Both the position numbers and the translations under genes were made by a program. The notes under the pieces are model-generated. The model was not told where the DNA came from. It worked only from the letters and a program-made list of their open reading frames with translations, and did not search any database. A DNA stretch of 64,000 bases from Rhodococcoides fascians NBRC 12155 = LMG 3623 (GTDB lineage: Bacteria; Actinomycetota; Actinomycetes; Mycobacteriales; Mycobacteriaceae): the NCBI RefSeq assembly GCF_001894785.1, contig NZ_BCWW01000003.1:186001-250000 (forward strand), written 5' to 3'. Position 1 is the first letter of the stretch; every line of letters starts with the position of its first letter. Positions 52,970 through 63,397 of the stretch are shown here, in pieces.

Positions 52970-53449
52970 ATGGTGTTTCTACGGTCGGTGCACAGTGATC
53001 CGGAATCGATTCGATTGTCGTTCTGTGGGCCGGACAATCCCGAGGACGGCGCATTCGCGCTGTCCGTGGACGAACTCGTCGGCGGACCGGTCGTCATCCG
53101 CATCATCGGGTCGATCGACAGATCGGCAATTCCGGTCATAGGCGAATGCGTGTCGGAGGCCATCGTGTGCGGGCGGTCGCTGGTCGTGGATCTGCTCGAT
53201 GTCGAATTCGTCGACCCCGCAGTGGTTCCCGTCCTCTCGGCAGCTGCCTCTCGGCTCGCTGCGCACCGGTGTCGCGCGATCGTCGCCTGTACACCCGAGC
53301 TGCAGCGACAACTCGATCCGAGTGGCGCTCACCTCGGTACGGAGTGCGTCCGCAGCGTCGCGGACGCCGTTCGAAGTGCGGTGAAACCGGCGAGATCCGA
53401 ACAGGTTTCGAATTCCTGCACAGGCGAGACGCATGCGCGGTCGGCGTGA
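52970..53449 (+). CDS. STAS-domain protein (anti-sigma factor antagonist-like)
   Basis: The protein has 159 residues. The STAS fold spans about 25-130: VVIRIIGSIDRSAIPVIGECVSEAIV, then LVVDLLDVEFVDPAVVPVLS. In SpoIIAA-type proteins a serine stands after the aspartate in DSSG; here the equivalent is DPAVV, with no serine or threonine, so classical phospho-control looks lost. The ATG follows GGTGGAGGTGGGCA. It may bind an anti-sigma factor or another STAS-partner protein. A small open frame fills the gap to the next gene. Confidence 0.8.
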   Translation: MVFLRSVHSDPESIRLSFCGPDNPEDGAFALSVDELVGGPVVIRIIGSIDRSAIPVIGECVSEAIVCGRSLVVDLLDVEFVDPAVVPVLSAAASRLAAHRCRAIVACTPELQRQLDPSGAHLGTECVRSVADAVRSAVKPARSEQVSNSCTGETHARSA

Positions 53450-53531
53450 CCGGCAGTTCCGCACCGTGCACGATCGTCGCCGCGGTGTATCTCGCGGTGG
53501 GGGTCGGCGATCACCCGGGCGACAGCGCCCG

Positions 53532-54671
53532 ATGAGTGCAGAGGCAGTCCCCACCGTTGGAGTGGAGGAGGAGTTCTTTCTCGCCGACATCGACATGCTG
53601 CGTCCGGTGGCGGTCGGCCCCGGTGTCGTTGCGCATGCCCGAGCTGCGGGAATCGATGCCGTCTCGGAGCTGACCGAGGTGCAGGTGGAGGCCAATTCGC
53701 CTCCGCTGCAGTGTCTTCGCGAATTGCGGGAGAACGTGATCTCCACCCGCGCCACGCTGTCGGCGGTGGCCCTGGCGCAGGGTGCCCACTTACTGGCGGC
53801 GGGTGTCTCGCCGGTTGCGCCTGCTGATCGTGGCCGCCTGCCCATCTCGGACGGCTCCCGCTATCGGCGTCTTGCCGAGACCTACGGCGCACTGGCAGAG
53901 AGCGTTGCCACGTGTGGGGGTCACATTCATGTCGAGGTGCCGGACAAGGAGACGGCGATCGGGGTATGCAATGTCGTGCGGCCCTGGCTCCCGACACTTC
54001 TGGCGTTGACGTGCAACAGCGCTATACACGACGGCGTCGACACTCGGCACTCGAGTTGGCGTTCGACGGTGTGGGGCAGGTGGCCGACGGCTGGTCCGCC
54101 CCCTCACCTGAGTTCGACGGCGGAGTACGACGACCTGGTCGGCTCGATGATCGAGACCGGGATGATTCTCGACGAAGCATCGCTCTACTGGGATGTACGG
54201 CCCAGCTCCCACCAGCCGACGGTCGAGGTGCGGGTCGGCGACGTACCTGCCGTCGCCGAGGAGGTGGTGTTGTCCGCTGCACTGGTCCGCGGTCTCGTCG
54301 TCACGGCCCTTCGGTCCATCGACCGCGGCGAGCCGGCACTCGTCGTGGCCGGCAATCACCTCGCAGCGGCATACCACCGTGCCCGCATGGATGGATTGAC
54401 CGGCGTCGCAGTGGATCCGAGCACCGGGAGACCGGTGTCGGCATCGAGTCTGCTCCGATCGCTCGTCCGCTACGTGGAACCGGCGCTGACCAGCACAGGC
54501 GACCTCCGCTGCGTGCAGACTTCTCTCGAACGTTTGACGCACCTCGGGAACGGCGCGCAACGCCAACGCCGGATCTTCTCGCGCAATGCAGACGCTGCCG
54601 CCGTCGCTGCTCACGCAGCCCGTTTCACTACTGCTGAGTGGAACTCGCCGGTGGCACAGGACGCGGGTTGA
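53532..54671 (+). CDS. Glutamate-cysteine ligase family 2 (GCS2/YbdK-type) protein
   Basis: The protein has 379 residues. It starts with TVGVEEEFFLAD, the glutamate-rich metal/ATP motif of the family, followed by CGGHIHVEVPDKE and RPSSHQPTVEVRVGD. Family members join glutamate to an amine or cysteine with ATP; EgtA in ergothioneine synthesis is a relative. The real acceptor here is unknown. The gene follows the STAS gene by 82 bases in the same direction. Confidence 0.85.
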   Translation: MSAEAVPTVGVEEEFFLADIDMLRPVAVGPGVVAHARAAGIDAVSELTEVQVEANSPPLQCLRELRENVISTRATLSAVALAQGAHLLAAGVSPVAPADRGRLPISDGSRYRRLAETYGALAESVATCGGHIHVEVPDKETAIGVCNVVRPWLPTLLALTCNSAIHDGVDTRHSSWRSTVWGRWPTAGPPPHLSSTAEYDDLVGSMIETGMILDEASLYWDVRPSSHQPTVEVRVGDVPAVAEEVVLSAALVRGLVVTALRSIDRGEPALVVAGNHLAAAYHRARMDGLTGVAVDPSTGRPVSASSLLRSLVRYVEPALTSTGDLRCVQTSLERLTHLGNGAQRQRRIFSRNADAAAVAAHAARFTTAEWNSPVAQDAG

Positions 54672-54777
54672 TCGCGGTGGCCGGCCTCGTCTGTAGGCGG
54701 CCGTGCCCGCGCCGCGACAATCGACCGATTCCAGGAAACGATCGACGATGCGACCGAAGGTGGTTATCGTGAAAGCC

Positions 54778-57473
<2,696 letters not shown>

Positions 57474-57484
57474 CGCGGAGCCGA

Positions 57485-57769
57485 TCACCGGGTGAGCCAG
57501 ATGCGCCTTCTGGCAATGGCTTTGATTCGCGTCACCATGACAGGGCTGAGGCCGAACTCGCCGAACACGCTGCCGGGGTCGCGGTCGAGGATCTCCAACA
57601 CGGTGCGGTAGTAGTCCTGAGTCGACATCGCGAAGGCGGACCGGATTTCGTCGTCCGGTCCGCCTCCGTGATTGACCCATCTCAGGGCGAAGTCGATCAT
57701 GGCGCGGTCTGTGTCGGAGTAGAACGCTACCGGTCGCTCTGCCCCCGCAGAAGTACGTCGATTCGGCAT
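57485..57769 (-). CDS. DUF3263 family protein
   Basis: The protein has 94 residues. It contains DRAMIDFALRWVNHGGGPDDEIRSAFAMSTQDYYRTV in the pattern of DUF3263, small actinobacterial proteins with a helix-turn-helix-like core. The function is unknown; a DNA-binding or sigma-related role has been suggested by fold only. The ATG at 57769 follows GGAGGTGTGTT. It is convergent with katG, 11 bases from its stop, and may not be functionally linked to it. Confidence 0.82.
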   Translation of the reverse strand: MPNRRTSAGAERPVAFYSDTDRAMIDFALRWVNHGGGPDDEIRSAFAMSTQDYYRTVLEILDRDPGSVFGEFGLSPVMVTRIKAIARRRIWLTR

Positions 57770-57950
57770 AACACACCTCCTGGAACTGACTGTCGATCCG
57801 AAATTAGCACTGCTCGCGAACACGTGCCAAGGGTCCGGTATCTGCGATAAGGACCCGAATATCGGTCGTAAGCCCCGTGTTTGGACTGCCGTCGTGCGTG
57901 GAATTCGATACACGGCTCGGCGTACGCGCCCGGGCCGTGCGGTCGAGCCA

Positions 57951-57986
57951 GGGGCCGGAGGTTCAACCCCTGCAGCCTCCGGCCCC
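57951..57986. terminator. Strong hairpin in the leader of the cinA-like gene
   Basis: A perfect 11-base-pair stem (GGGGCCGGAGG with CCTCCGGCCCC) encloses a 14-base loop, 71 bases before the CinA-like start. No gene ends here, since katG and the DUF3263 gene lie elsewhere, so it may be an attenuator or 5' structure of the cinA-like mRNA rather than a true terminator. Confidence 0.4.
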
Positions 57987-58056
57987 GCGCCCACAGAACC
58001 AGTCGCTGAAACAATCCGGCGAACACCTTCGACGAATCAGGTACGGAGAGTGTGTG

Positions 58057-58566
58057 ATGGACACCGATGCAGAACAGCGTCTACCGACCGAGGCCGACGC
58101 CTCCTCGGTATGTAGGAAGATTGCCGACCTGGCACAGACGTACGACATCGCGATTGGCACCGCCGAATCGCTGACCGCCGGAAATCTCGCGGCCATGCTC
58201 GGCAAGGCACCGTCCTCGGGGCAGTGGTACCGCGGCGGAATCGTCGCGTACCACGAGAGCGTGAAGCACACTCTGCTCGAGGTCCCCGACGGCCCGGTCG
58301 TCAGCGAACAGGCCGCGACGGCGATGGCTCGATCGACGGCGTCGCTGGTCGGCGCACATCTGACGATCGCCGTCACCGGCGAAGCCGGGCCGCAGAGCCA
58401 GGAAGACCAACCACCGGGGACGGTGTGGGCAGCGGTGTACGACCGTGGCGACGTGAGCACCGAATGCAAGCACTTCGACGGTGAACCGGAAGAAGTTCTG
58501 GCCCGGACCATGGCGTTTTCCCTCGATACCCTGCTGCGCCACGCGCGGAAACGAGCCCACGGGTAG
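58057..58566 (+). CDS. CinA-family protein (nicotinamide-nucleotide amidohydrolase domain)
   Basis: The protein has 169 residues and matches the C-terminal amidohydrolase domain of CinA: GTAESLTAGNLAAML (normally AESCTGG), YRGGIVAYHESVKH and ITGEAGP-like ITVTGEAGPQ. The N-terminal MoCF domain of long CinA is absent. The usual cysteine in AESCTGG is L here, and activity could differ. Such proteins remove the amide of nicotinamide mononucleotide. The next gene, NAD synthetase, supports an NAD-cycle role. Confidence 0.88.
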   Translation: MDTDAEQRLPTEADASSVCRKIADLAQTYDIAIGTAESLTAGNLAAMLGKAPSSGQWYRGGIVAYHESVKHTLLEVPDGPVVSEQAATAMARSTASLVGAHLTIAVTGEAGPQSQEDQPPGTVWAAVYDRGDVSTECKHFDGEPEEVLARTMAFSLDTLLRHARKRAHG

Positions 58567-58618
58567 CTGACGCCGGGGGAGTGCAGACAACTGTTCGTCA
58601 ACGAGATCGGAGCGCAGT

Positions 58619-59491
58619 ATGAGTACCGATTCCAGTGTCCGAAGCCGTATTCAGCACGAGCTGGGCGTTCGGCCGTCGATCGACCCCGACGCGGAAATCC
58701 GCCGCCGGGTCGGTTTCCTCGCCGATTATCTGAGGGTCAGTGGCACAGCGGGTTTCGTGCTCGGCATCAGCGGGGGACAGGACAGCACCCTGGCCGGAAA
58801 GCTCGCTCGGCTGGCCGTTCGCGAGGCCGCGGAACTCGGTAACCAGGCCACATTCGTCGCGGTGCGTCTGCCGTACGGAACTCAGGCGGACGAAGCCGAC
58901 GCCGTCGTCGCACTCGACTTCATCGAGCCGGACCGGACGGTCACTGTCGATATCCGCGACGCCGTCGACGCCTCGGCGCGCTCGGCAGCCTCGGCGCGCT
59001 CGGCCGCCTCGGCGCTGGATACTCCGCGTATCGCGGACTTCGTACGGGGCAACATCAAGGCGCGCGAACGCATGATCGCGCAGTACACGATCGCCGGCCA
59101 GGAGAATCTTCTGGTGGTGGGTACCGATCACGCGGCCGAGGCGGTGACGGGCTTCTTCACCAAATACGGTGACGGAGGCGCGGACGTCACTCCGCTGAGC
59201 GGTCTCACCAAAAGCCAAGGTGCGCAGCTCTTGCGGCACCTGAACGCACCGGAATCGACGTGGCGCAAAGTGCCGACAGCCGACCTCGAGGACGACCGTC
59301 CCGCGCTCCCGGACGAACAAGCACTCGGCGTCACCTACGCACAGATCGACGCATACCTGCAGGGCGGACCCGTCGACGACGATGCGGTGGACACCATCGA
59401 GCGCTGGTTCGACAAGACCCGGCACAAGCGCGCCATGCCGGTGGGGCCGGACGATCGGTGGTGGCGCACGGCCGTCGACTGCCGGCCCTGA
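58619..59491 (+). CDS. nadE: Ammonia-dependent NAD synthetase
   Basis: The protein has 290 residues. [13 protein letters not shown] is the ATP pyrophosphatase loop; [26 protein letters not shown] and the C-terminal KTRHKRAMP are NadE features. No nitrilase (glutaminase) domain is present, so it uses ammonia. It makes NAD from nicotinic acid adenine dinucleotide. A repeated alanine/serine/arginine insert lies in the middle. The CinA-type gene upstream in the same direction salvages precursors for it. Confidence 0.95.
   Translation: MSTDSSVRSRIQHELGVRPSIDPDAEIRRRVGFLADYLRVSGTAGFVLGISGGQDSTLAGKLARLAVREAAELGNQATFVAVRLPYGTQADEADAVVALDFIEPDRTVTVDIRDAVDASARSAASARSAASALDTPRIADFVRGNIKARERMIAQYTIAGQENLLVVGTDHAAEAVTGFFTKYGDGGADVTPLSGLTKSQGAQLLRHLNAPESTWRKVPTADLEDDRPALPDEQALGVTYAQIDAYLQGGPVDDDAVDTIERWFDKTRHKRAMPVGPDDRWWRTAVDCRP
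58970..59016 (+). repeat. Tandem 18-base repeat within nadE
   Basis: GCCTCGGCGCGCTCGGCA is followed by a near-identical copy and an 11-base partial copy. The product is an ASARSA-type insert. The units keep frame, so copy-number change would alter length without loss of function. The insert sits before the mobile loop region of NadE. Confidence 0.75.
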
Positions 59492-59495
59492 GGCA

Positions 59496-59519
59496 CCGTC
59501 GACGAGACTTTATCGACGG
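59496..59519. terminator. Weak bidirectional hairpin between nadE and DUF6328 gene
   Basis: CCGTCGA (59496-59502) pairs with TCGACGG (59513-59519) across a 10-base loop. It lies between convergent genes and overlaps the DUF6328 stop. The stem is short, so the call is tentative. Confidence 0.35.
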
Positions 59520-60007
59520 CGGTGGATCCGGGGCAGTAGGAACCAGAACGCGACGGCCGTCGACGCCACGACAGCGGCCGCGGGGGCTGCGGCGCGCACA
59601 CCGAGCACTATCTCGAACGTCAGGGCGGCAGCACCCACCAGTGTCACTCCCAACATGGCGAGACCGCTGATGGCGAGTATGTTGCCGACGCGCACTATGA
59701 CCCCTATTGCACGCTGCCGGAACAGGAGTCGGTGCATGCTGACGGGAGCTACCAACAGGATCGTCGCAAGCATCGACGCCGACACCGTCATCAGATAGAC
59801 CACGTGGCCGGCCGTGGACAGCCCGTCGAAGCGGGCCTGGAACGGCAGGGTCAACAAGAACCCGGTCAGAAGTTGTACACCGGTCTGTACGACACGGAGT
59901 TCCTGTAGCAACGACGACCAATTGCGATCCAACTGCTGAGTGGGAGTTTCGTTGCGCGCTTTGTCGTTCCACGCACGGTGGTCCTCGTCCTCGTCACCCG
60001 TCGTCAT
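59510..60007 (-). CDS. DUF6328 family membrane protein
   Basis: The protein has 165 residues: a charged N-terminus with about 30 residues, then four hydrophobic segments (starting QLLTGFLLTLPF, VYLMTVSASMLATILLV, ILAISGLAMLGVTLVGAA and AAAPAAAVVASTAVAF). LDRNWSSLLQELRVVQTGVQ before the first segment is the DUF6328 pattern. Function is unknown. It is convergent with nadE and read alone. Confidence 0.82.
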   Translation of the reverse strand: MTTGDEDEDHRAWNDKARNETPTQQLDRNWSSLLQELRVVQTGVQLLTGFLLTLPFQARFDGLSTAGHVVYLMTVSASMLATILLVAPVSMHRLLFRQRAIGVIVRVGNILAISGLAMLGVTLVGAAALTFEIVLGVRAAAPAAAVVASTAVAFWFLLPRIHRRR

Positions 60008-60058
60008 CGACCAAGACTAGTGCGATCTCGACGGGTAGGCGGTGGAAATCGGACCGGT

Positions 60059-60520
60059 TCACGCAGTGTGTACATCCGCGGTCGACGTGCCGGTCGCACA
60101 CTCTGGACACCCGGCACCGGACTCGGACGAGCCCGATGCCCCGGTTACGGACTTCCTCAGCGACGAACCGACGGACTCGAGGGCCGAATCGATATCGGTG
60201 AAAATCGGAATCGCAGCATCGAGTCCGACCAGATGCATCGGCCGCCCCGTGGTCGGCCCGGATGCGACCACCACCAACGAGGTTGAGCAGCATGCCTTTC
60301 GGCGAGCTGCGATGAGCACGCTCATGCCGACGGAGGCCAAGAAGGACACCCCCGACAGATCGACGATCACGGCTGCAGGCGCTGCCGTGACCGCTTGTTC
60401 GATGTGGTGGGCGAGATCGGACGCGGTCGCGAGATCCACTTCTCCGTTGACCCGCAGAACAATTGCGTTGTCATGGTGTTCGCCGGCGATGCCGAGCCCG
60501 AGCAACTCGTTGTGTTTCAT
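60059..60520 (-). CDS. STAS-domain protein (anti-sigma factor antagonist-like)
   Basis: The protein has 153 residues. The STAS fold is at about 15-115: AIVLRVNGEVDLATASDL and AVIVDLSGVSFLASVGMSVLI, where serine in SFLASVGMS stands near the phospho-site of SpoIIAA, so switch behaviour is possible. The C-terminus adds a serine/glycine/cysteine-rich tail. The usual partner kinase is not in the window. It lies next to a GAF-ANTAR gene read in the same direction. Confidence 0.88.
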   Translation of the reverse strand: MKHNELLGLGIAGEHHDNAIVLRVNGEVDLATASDLAHHIEQAVTAAPAAVIVDLSGVSFLASVGMSVLIAARRKACCSTSLVVVASGPTTGRPMHLVGLDAAIPIFTDIDSALESVGSSLRKSVTGASGSSESGAGCPECATGTSTADVHTA

Positions 60521-60652
60521 AGGGGGTCACCGTCCTTACCCTGTGCAGTGGCATGTTCGTCGAACAGCGCACTGCGGCATAACCGAGACCGGCAAGGATT
60601 GCAGAATTGAGGCGAACCCGGTGCGAGCGGCGCTGTCGACTGCGGGCAGGGG

Positions 60653-61483
60653 CTACACCACGCTGTCCGAATCATACCCACTGTTCGTTTCTTCGTGCAG
60701 GCCGGTTCGAGAGTTCGAATGTTCGGCAACCGACTCGATCATCGCCGACGCAATCTCGCTGACCTTGATGTTTCTGTTCTGCGACTGCTCGGACAGCAGG
60801 GCGAACGCGTCGTCGGCGGAGATTCCGCGCATCGCCATGATGATTCCTTTCGCCTGGTCGATGTCAGCTCTCGTTTTCATCGCTGTCCGCAGGCCGGTGA
60901 TTTCTCGTTCGGCCGACCGGGCGCGCTCGGTGATCGCGATGACGGTCTCGATCGAGGTGGCGAGCAGGGCCAACGAGACCTCGTCGAGTGGGTCGAAGCC
61001 GTCGGCACTCGTCCCGTAGATGTTCAGCGACCCGTGGCGGTTCTCGTCGGGCGTCAGCGGGGCCGACAAATAGCTGTGGACGCCCAGATCGGCCACTGCG
61101 GCAGCGAAGCGAGGCCAGCGAGCTACTGCCTCGTGCGCCTGTGCGCGAACCATACGTCCGCTGCGGATGGCGTGCAGGCAGGGGCCTTGACCAGCGCGAT
61201 ACTGGTCGGAATCGATGTCGTGCACAGCGGGGTCGGTGGACGCCACGGTTCGCGGTCGGCCGGTGTCGTCGAGCATGGTGATGCCGACGAGATCCGCGTC
61301 GGGAACCACGGCTGCGACCTCGGAGCACACGGCTTGAAGAACGGCATCGACGTCGGCACCGGTCAGTATCTTCCCCTTGATTCGGCGCAACGCTTGGATG
61401 TATTGCCCGATCCGGGCGAACGCCGAACCCGAGGCGTCCGGTGCGTCGTGAAGACGGTCGTCTTCGATTGAAAAGTCACTCAT
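60653..61483 (-). CDS. GAF-ANTAR regulatory protein
   Basis: The protein has 276 residues. The GAF part (about 35-190) has ADLVGITMLDDTG and RAGQGPCLHAIRSG; the ANTAR part (about 205-260) has RADIDQAKGIIMAMRGIS and NRNIKVSEIA. Such proteins bind RNA hairpins to prevent termination. The GAF sequence differs clearly from the first GAF-ANTAR protein, so the two probably sense different signals. It stands upstream of the STAS gene read the same way; separation is 132 bases. Confidence 0.92.
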   Translation of the reverse strand: MSDFSIEDDRLHDAPDASGSAFARIGQYIQALRRIKGKILTGADVDAVLQAVCSEVAAVVPDADLVGITMLDDTGRPRTVASTDPAVHDIDSDQYRAGQGPCLHAIRSGRMVRAQAHEAVARWPRFAAAVADLGVHSYLSAPLTPDENRHGSLNIYGTSADGFDPLDEVSLALLATSIETVIAITERARSAEREITGLRTAMKTRADIDQAKGIIMAMRGISADDAFALLSEQSQNRNIKVSEIASAMIESVAEHSNSRTGLHEETNSGYDSDSVV

Positions 61484-61773
61484 CTGGTGGGCTCGTTTCG
61501 GTCGGGCCCCCGCATGGACAGCAGGCAGCCACTCGTCAACTCCCGGCCCCGACTCGACCGAACGGGGTCATAATATACAGAGCCTCGCGGGTGCATTCGC
61601 ACCTGTCCCGAGCGCACGCCAACGGGCCCGCTGAACGCAGGGGTGGTCGCATCCAGGCCCGAGTCGGGGTATCCTACAAAGTGATTGGGTGGAGACCACG
61701 CCCGCAGAATCGACTGCGGTACGAACCACGATCTTCCCCTGCCACAGTCTTCGATCTGTGGAGGTCAATGCCC

Positions 61774-62187
61774 ATGATTCCCGAATCCTCGTCGTTTTCG
61801 ATGTCCGTCGACCGCGGAGACGACGGCCCCATCGTCGTCTCGGTGCAGGGCGCACTCGAGATCCCCGGCAATACCCGCCTGTTGGCAGACTGCCTGGCGG
61901 GGTCCGTGCTCGCCGACCGACCGGTGGTGGTCGACCTGGTCGGTGTCACCGAGATCGGTGATGCCGCAACCAAGTACATCGTCGACGCGGCCCATCGGCT
62001 GTTGTGCCGTGGGTATCGCCTCACCGTCGTCCTGGCCACCTCCGCTGCCGACCGTAATGTGCGACGGCTCAGCGAACGTGTGCACGTCGAGCGTGCCGGC
62101 TCGCTCGGTCGGGTCGTCGGCGCGGCGACGACGCCTTCGCGACCTCGAGTCGCTGCAGTGGACGCACTGCAGGGGACTTACCTGTAG
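61774..62187 (+). CDS. STAS-domain protein lacking the usual phospho-serine
   Basis: The protein has about 137 residues. The fold shows PIVVSVQGALEIPGNTRLLADCL and VVVDLVGVTEIGDAATKYIV; where SpoIIAA has DSSG, this has GDAAT, so the common phospho-site is missing. The GGAGG before the ATGs at 61768 and 61774 favours the second for spacing. It is divergent from the GAF-ANTAR gene. The stop codon lies in a 15-base tandem duplication. Confidence 0.82.
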   Translation: MIPESSSFSMSVDRGDDGPIVVSVQGALEIPGNTRLLADCLAGSVLADRPVVVDLVGVTEIGDAATKYIVDAAHRLLCRGYRLTVVLATSAADRNVRRLSERVHVERAGSLGRVVGAATTPSRPRVAAVDALQGTYL

Positions 62188-62200
62188 GGGACTTACCTGT
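62171..62200 (+). repeat. Exact 15-base tandem duplication across the STAS stop codon
   Basis: AGGGGACTTACCTGT occurs twice in a row (62171-62185, 62186-62200). The first copy carries the last codons; the TAG stop at the junction is repeated at the end of the second copy. It looks like a recent slippage event. Confidence 0.85.
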
Positions 62201-62345
62201 AGGTCGATAGCACCGCGGCCCTCGTGCGGACGGTGCTGCGGAAAGCCGTGTGTACCCGGATGTTCCGCCGGTGTCCGTCGTCGAGGCGCGGAGAAGTCGC
62301 GGTCCCGACCTGTGTATCGAGTTCTAAACCCTTGCAGTGCAGAGT

Positions 62346-62370
62346 GTTTGCTGGGAATTTCGGCGGGTAG
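62346..62370 (+). promoter_or_regulatory. Candidate SigB/SigF-type promoter of the manganese catalase
   Basis: GTTT (62346-62349), a 15-base spacer and GGGTAG (62365-62370) match the stress-sigma consensus, 47 bases before the ATG. A stress promoter suits a general-stress catalase. The boxes are seen; sigma use is inferred. Confidence 0.45.
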
Positions 62371-62416
62371 CCGGATCGAGTCACCTGCTCGAACTTCGAC
62401 CCGAACTGGAATCCCT

Positions 62417-63328
62417 ATGTTCCGACACACCGACTACCTACAATTCGATGCCAAGCCCGAGAAGCCGGATCCTGTGTACGCACACAAGCTTCAGGAGCTC
62501 ATCGGTGGTGCATTCGGCGAGATGACCGTGACCATGCAGTATCTGTTCCAAGGCTGGAACTGTCGCATGGAGGGCAAGTACAAGGACCTGATCATGGACA
62601 TCGCGACCGAAGAAATGGGTCACGTGGAGATGCTGGCCACCATGGTCGCTCGTCTGCTCGAAGGTGCACCGGCCACCGAGTCGACCAAAGCCGCTGCTAC
62701 CGATCCCGTGGTAGCGGCAGTGATGGGCGGCATGGACCCGCAGCAGGCGATCGTGTCCGGCGGCGGTGCGCTCCCGGCGGATTCCAACGGCTATCCGTGG
62801 AACGGTCGGTACATCATCGCCAGTGGCAACCTGCTCGCAGATTTTCGTGCGAACGTTGCCGCCGAGGCGCAGGGGCGGCTGCAGACCGCGCGTCTGTACA
62901 ACATGACCGACGACCCGGGCGTCAAGGCCATGCTGCAGTTCAATCTCGCTCGCGATACGCACCATCAGAACCTGTGGCTCGCTGCCATCGAAGAGCTGCA
63001 AGCCGACGGACTCGAGGACGTCGTAGCACCGAGTGCACTTCTCGACGAGGAGGCATCCGAGCACGCAACCGATCTGTGGCACCTCTCGGACGGTGAGTTC
63101 TCCTCGACCGGTGGCTGGGCGAATCGGCTTGCGCCCGACGGCAAACGGCAGATGGGGTTCCTCGCCGATCCGCAGCCTCTGGGCGGGAAGGCATCCGCGC
63201 CTGCACCCGATCCGAAGTTGTACGCGACGTACGACGGGGCCAAGGGAGATCCCGCGTCGGCCGCACTGGGTACCGAGAAGGGCGTCATGGGGAAGATCAA
63301 GGACGCCCTGGATCCCGACGAGAAGTAG
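62417..63328 (+). CDS. Manganese catalase family protein
   Basis: This non-haem catalase splits hydrogen peroxide at a dimanganese centre. The 303 residues have all ligands in the spacing of the Lactobacillus enzyme: E35, E66 and H69 in TEEMGHVEM, E150, and H183 in DTHHQNLW. The C-terminal 50 residues are alanine/proline/lysine rich. It gives a second, iron-free defence beside KatG, likely under a stress sigma factor. No signal peptide is seen. Confidence 0.94.
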   Translation: MFRHTDYLQFDAKPEKPDPVYAHKLQELIGGAFGEMTVTMQYLFQGWNCRMEGKYKDLIMDIATEEMGHVEMLATMVARLLEGAPATESTKAAATDPVVAAVMGGMDPQQAIVSGGGALPADSNGYPWNGRYIIASGNLLADFRANVAAEAQGRLQTARLYNMTDDPGVKAMLQFNLARDTHHQNLWLAAIEELQADGLEDVVAPSALLDEEASEHATDLWHLSDGEFSSTGGWANRLAPDGKRQMGFLADPQPLGGKASAPAPDPKLYATYDGAKGDPASAALGTEKGVMGKIKDALDPDEK

Positions 63329-63349
63329 GCCCGAACTCCCTGTGCCGCA

Positions 63350-63386
63350 CAGCAGTTGCGACGCGAATATCGCGTCGCAACTGCTG
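63350..63386. terminator. 17-base-pair perfect hairpin between Mn-catalase and selO
   Basis: CAGCAGTTGCGACGCGA pairs with its full complement around a 3-base loop ATA. It lies between convergent genes, so it can end both transcripts. This is the longest perfect stem in the window. Confidence 0.85.
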
Positions 63387-63397
63387 CGGTCAGCTGA

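Noticed and set aside
53446-53535. 29-codon frame coupled by GTGA and ATGA between STAS and GCS2 genes
   Set aside because: The frame is open far upstream through the STAS gene, so the neat ends may be chance; there is no separate ribosome site. Kept only as a note.
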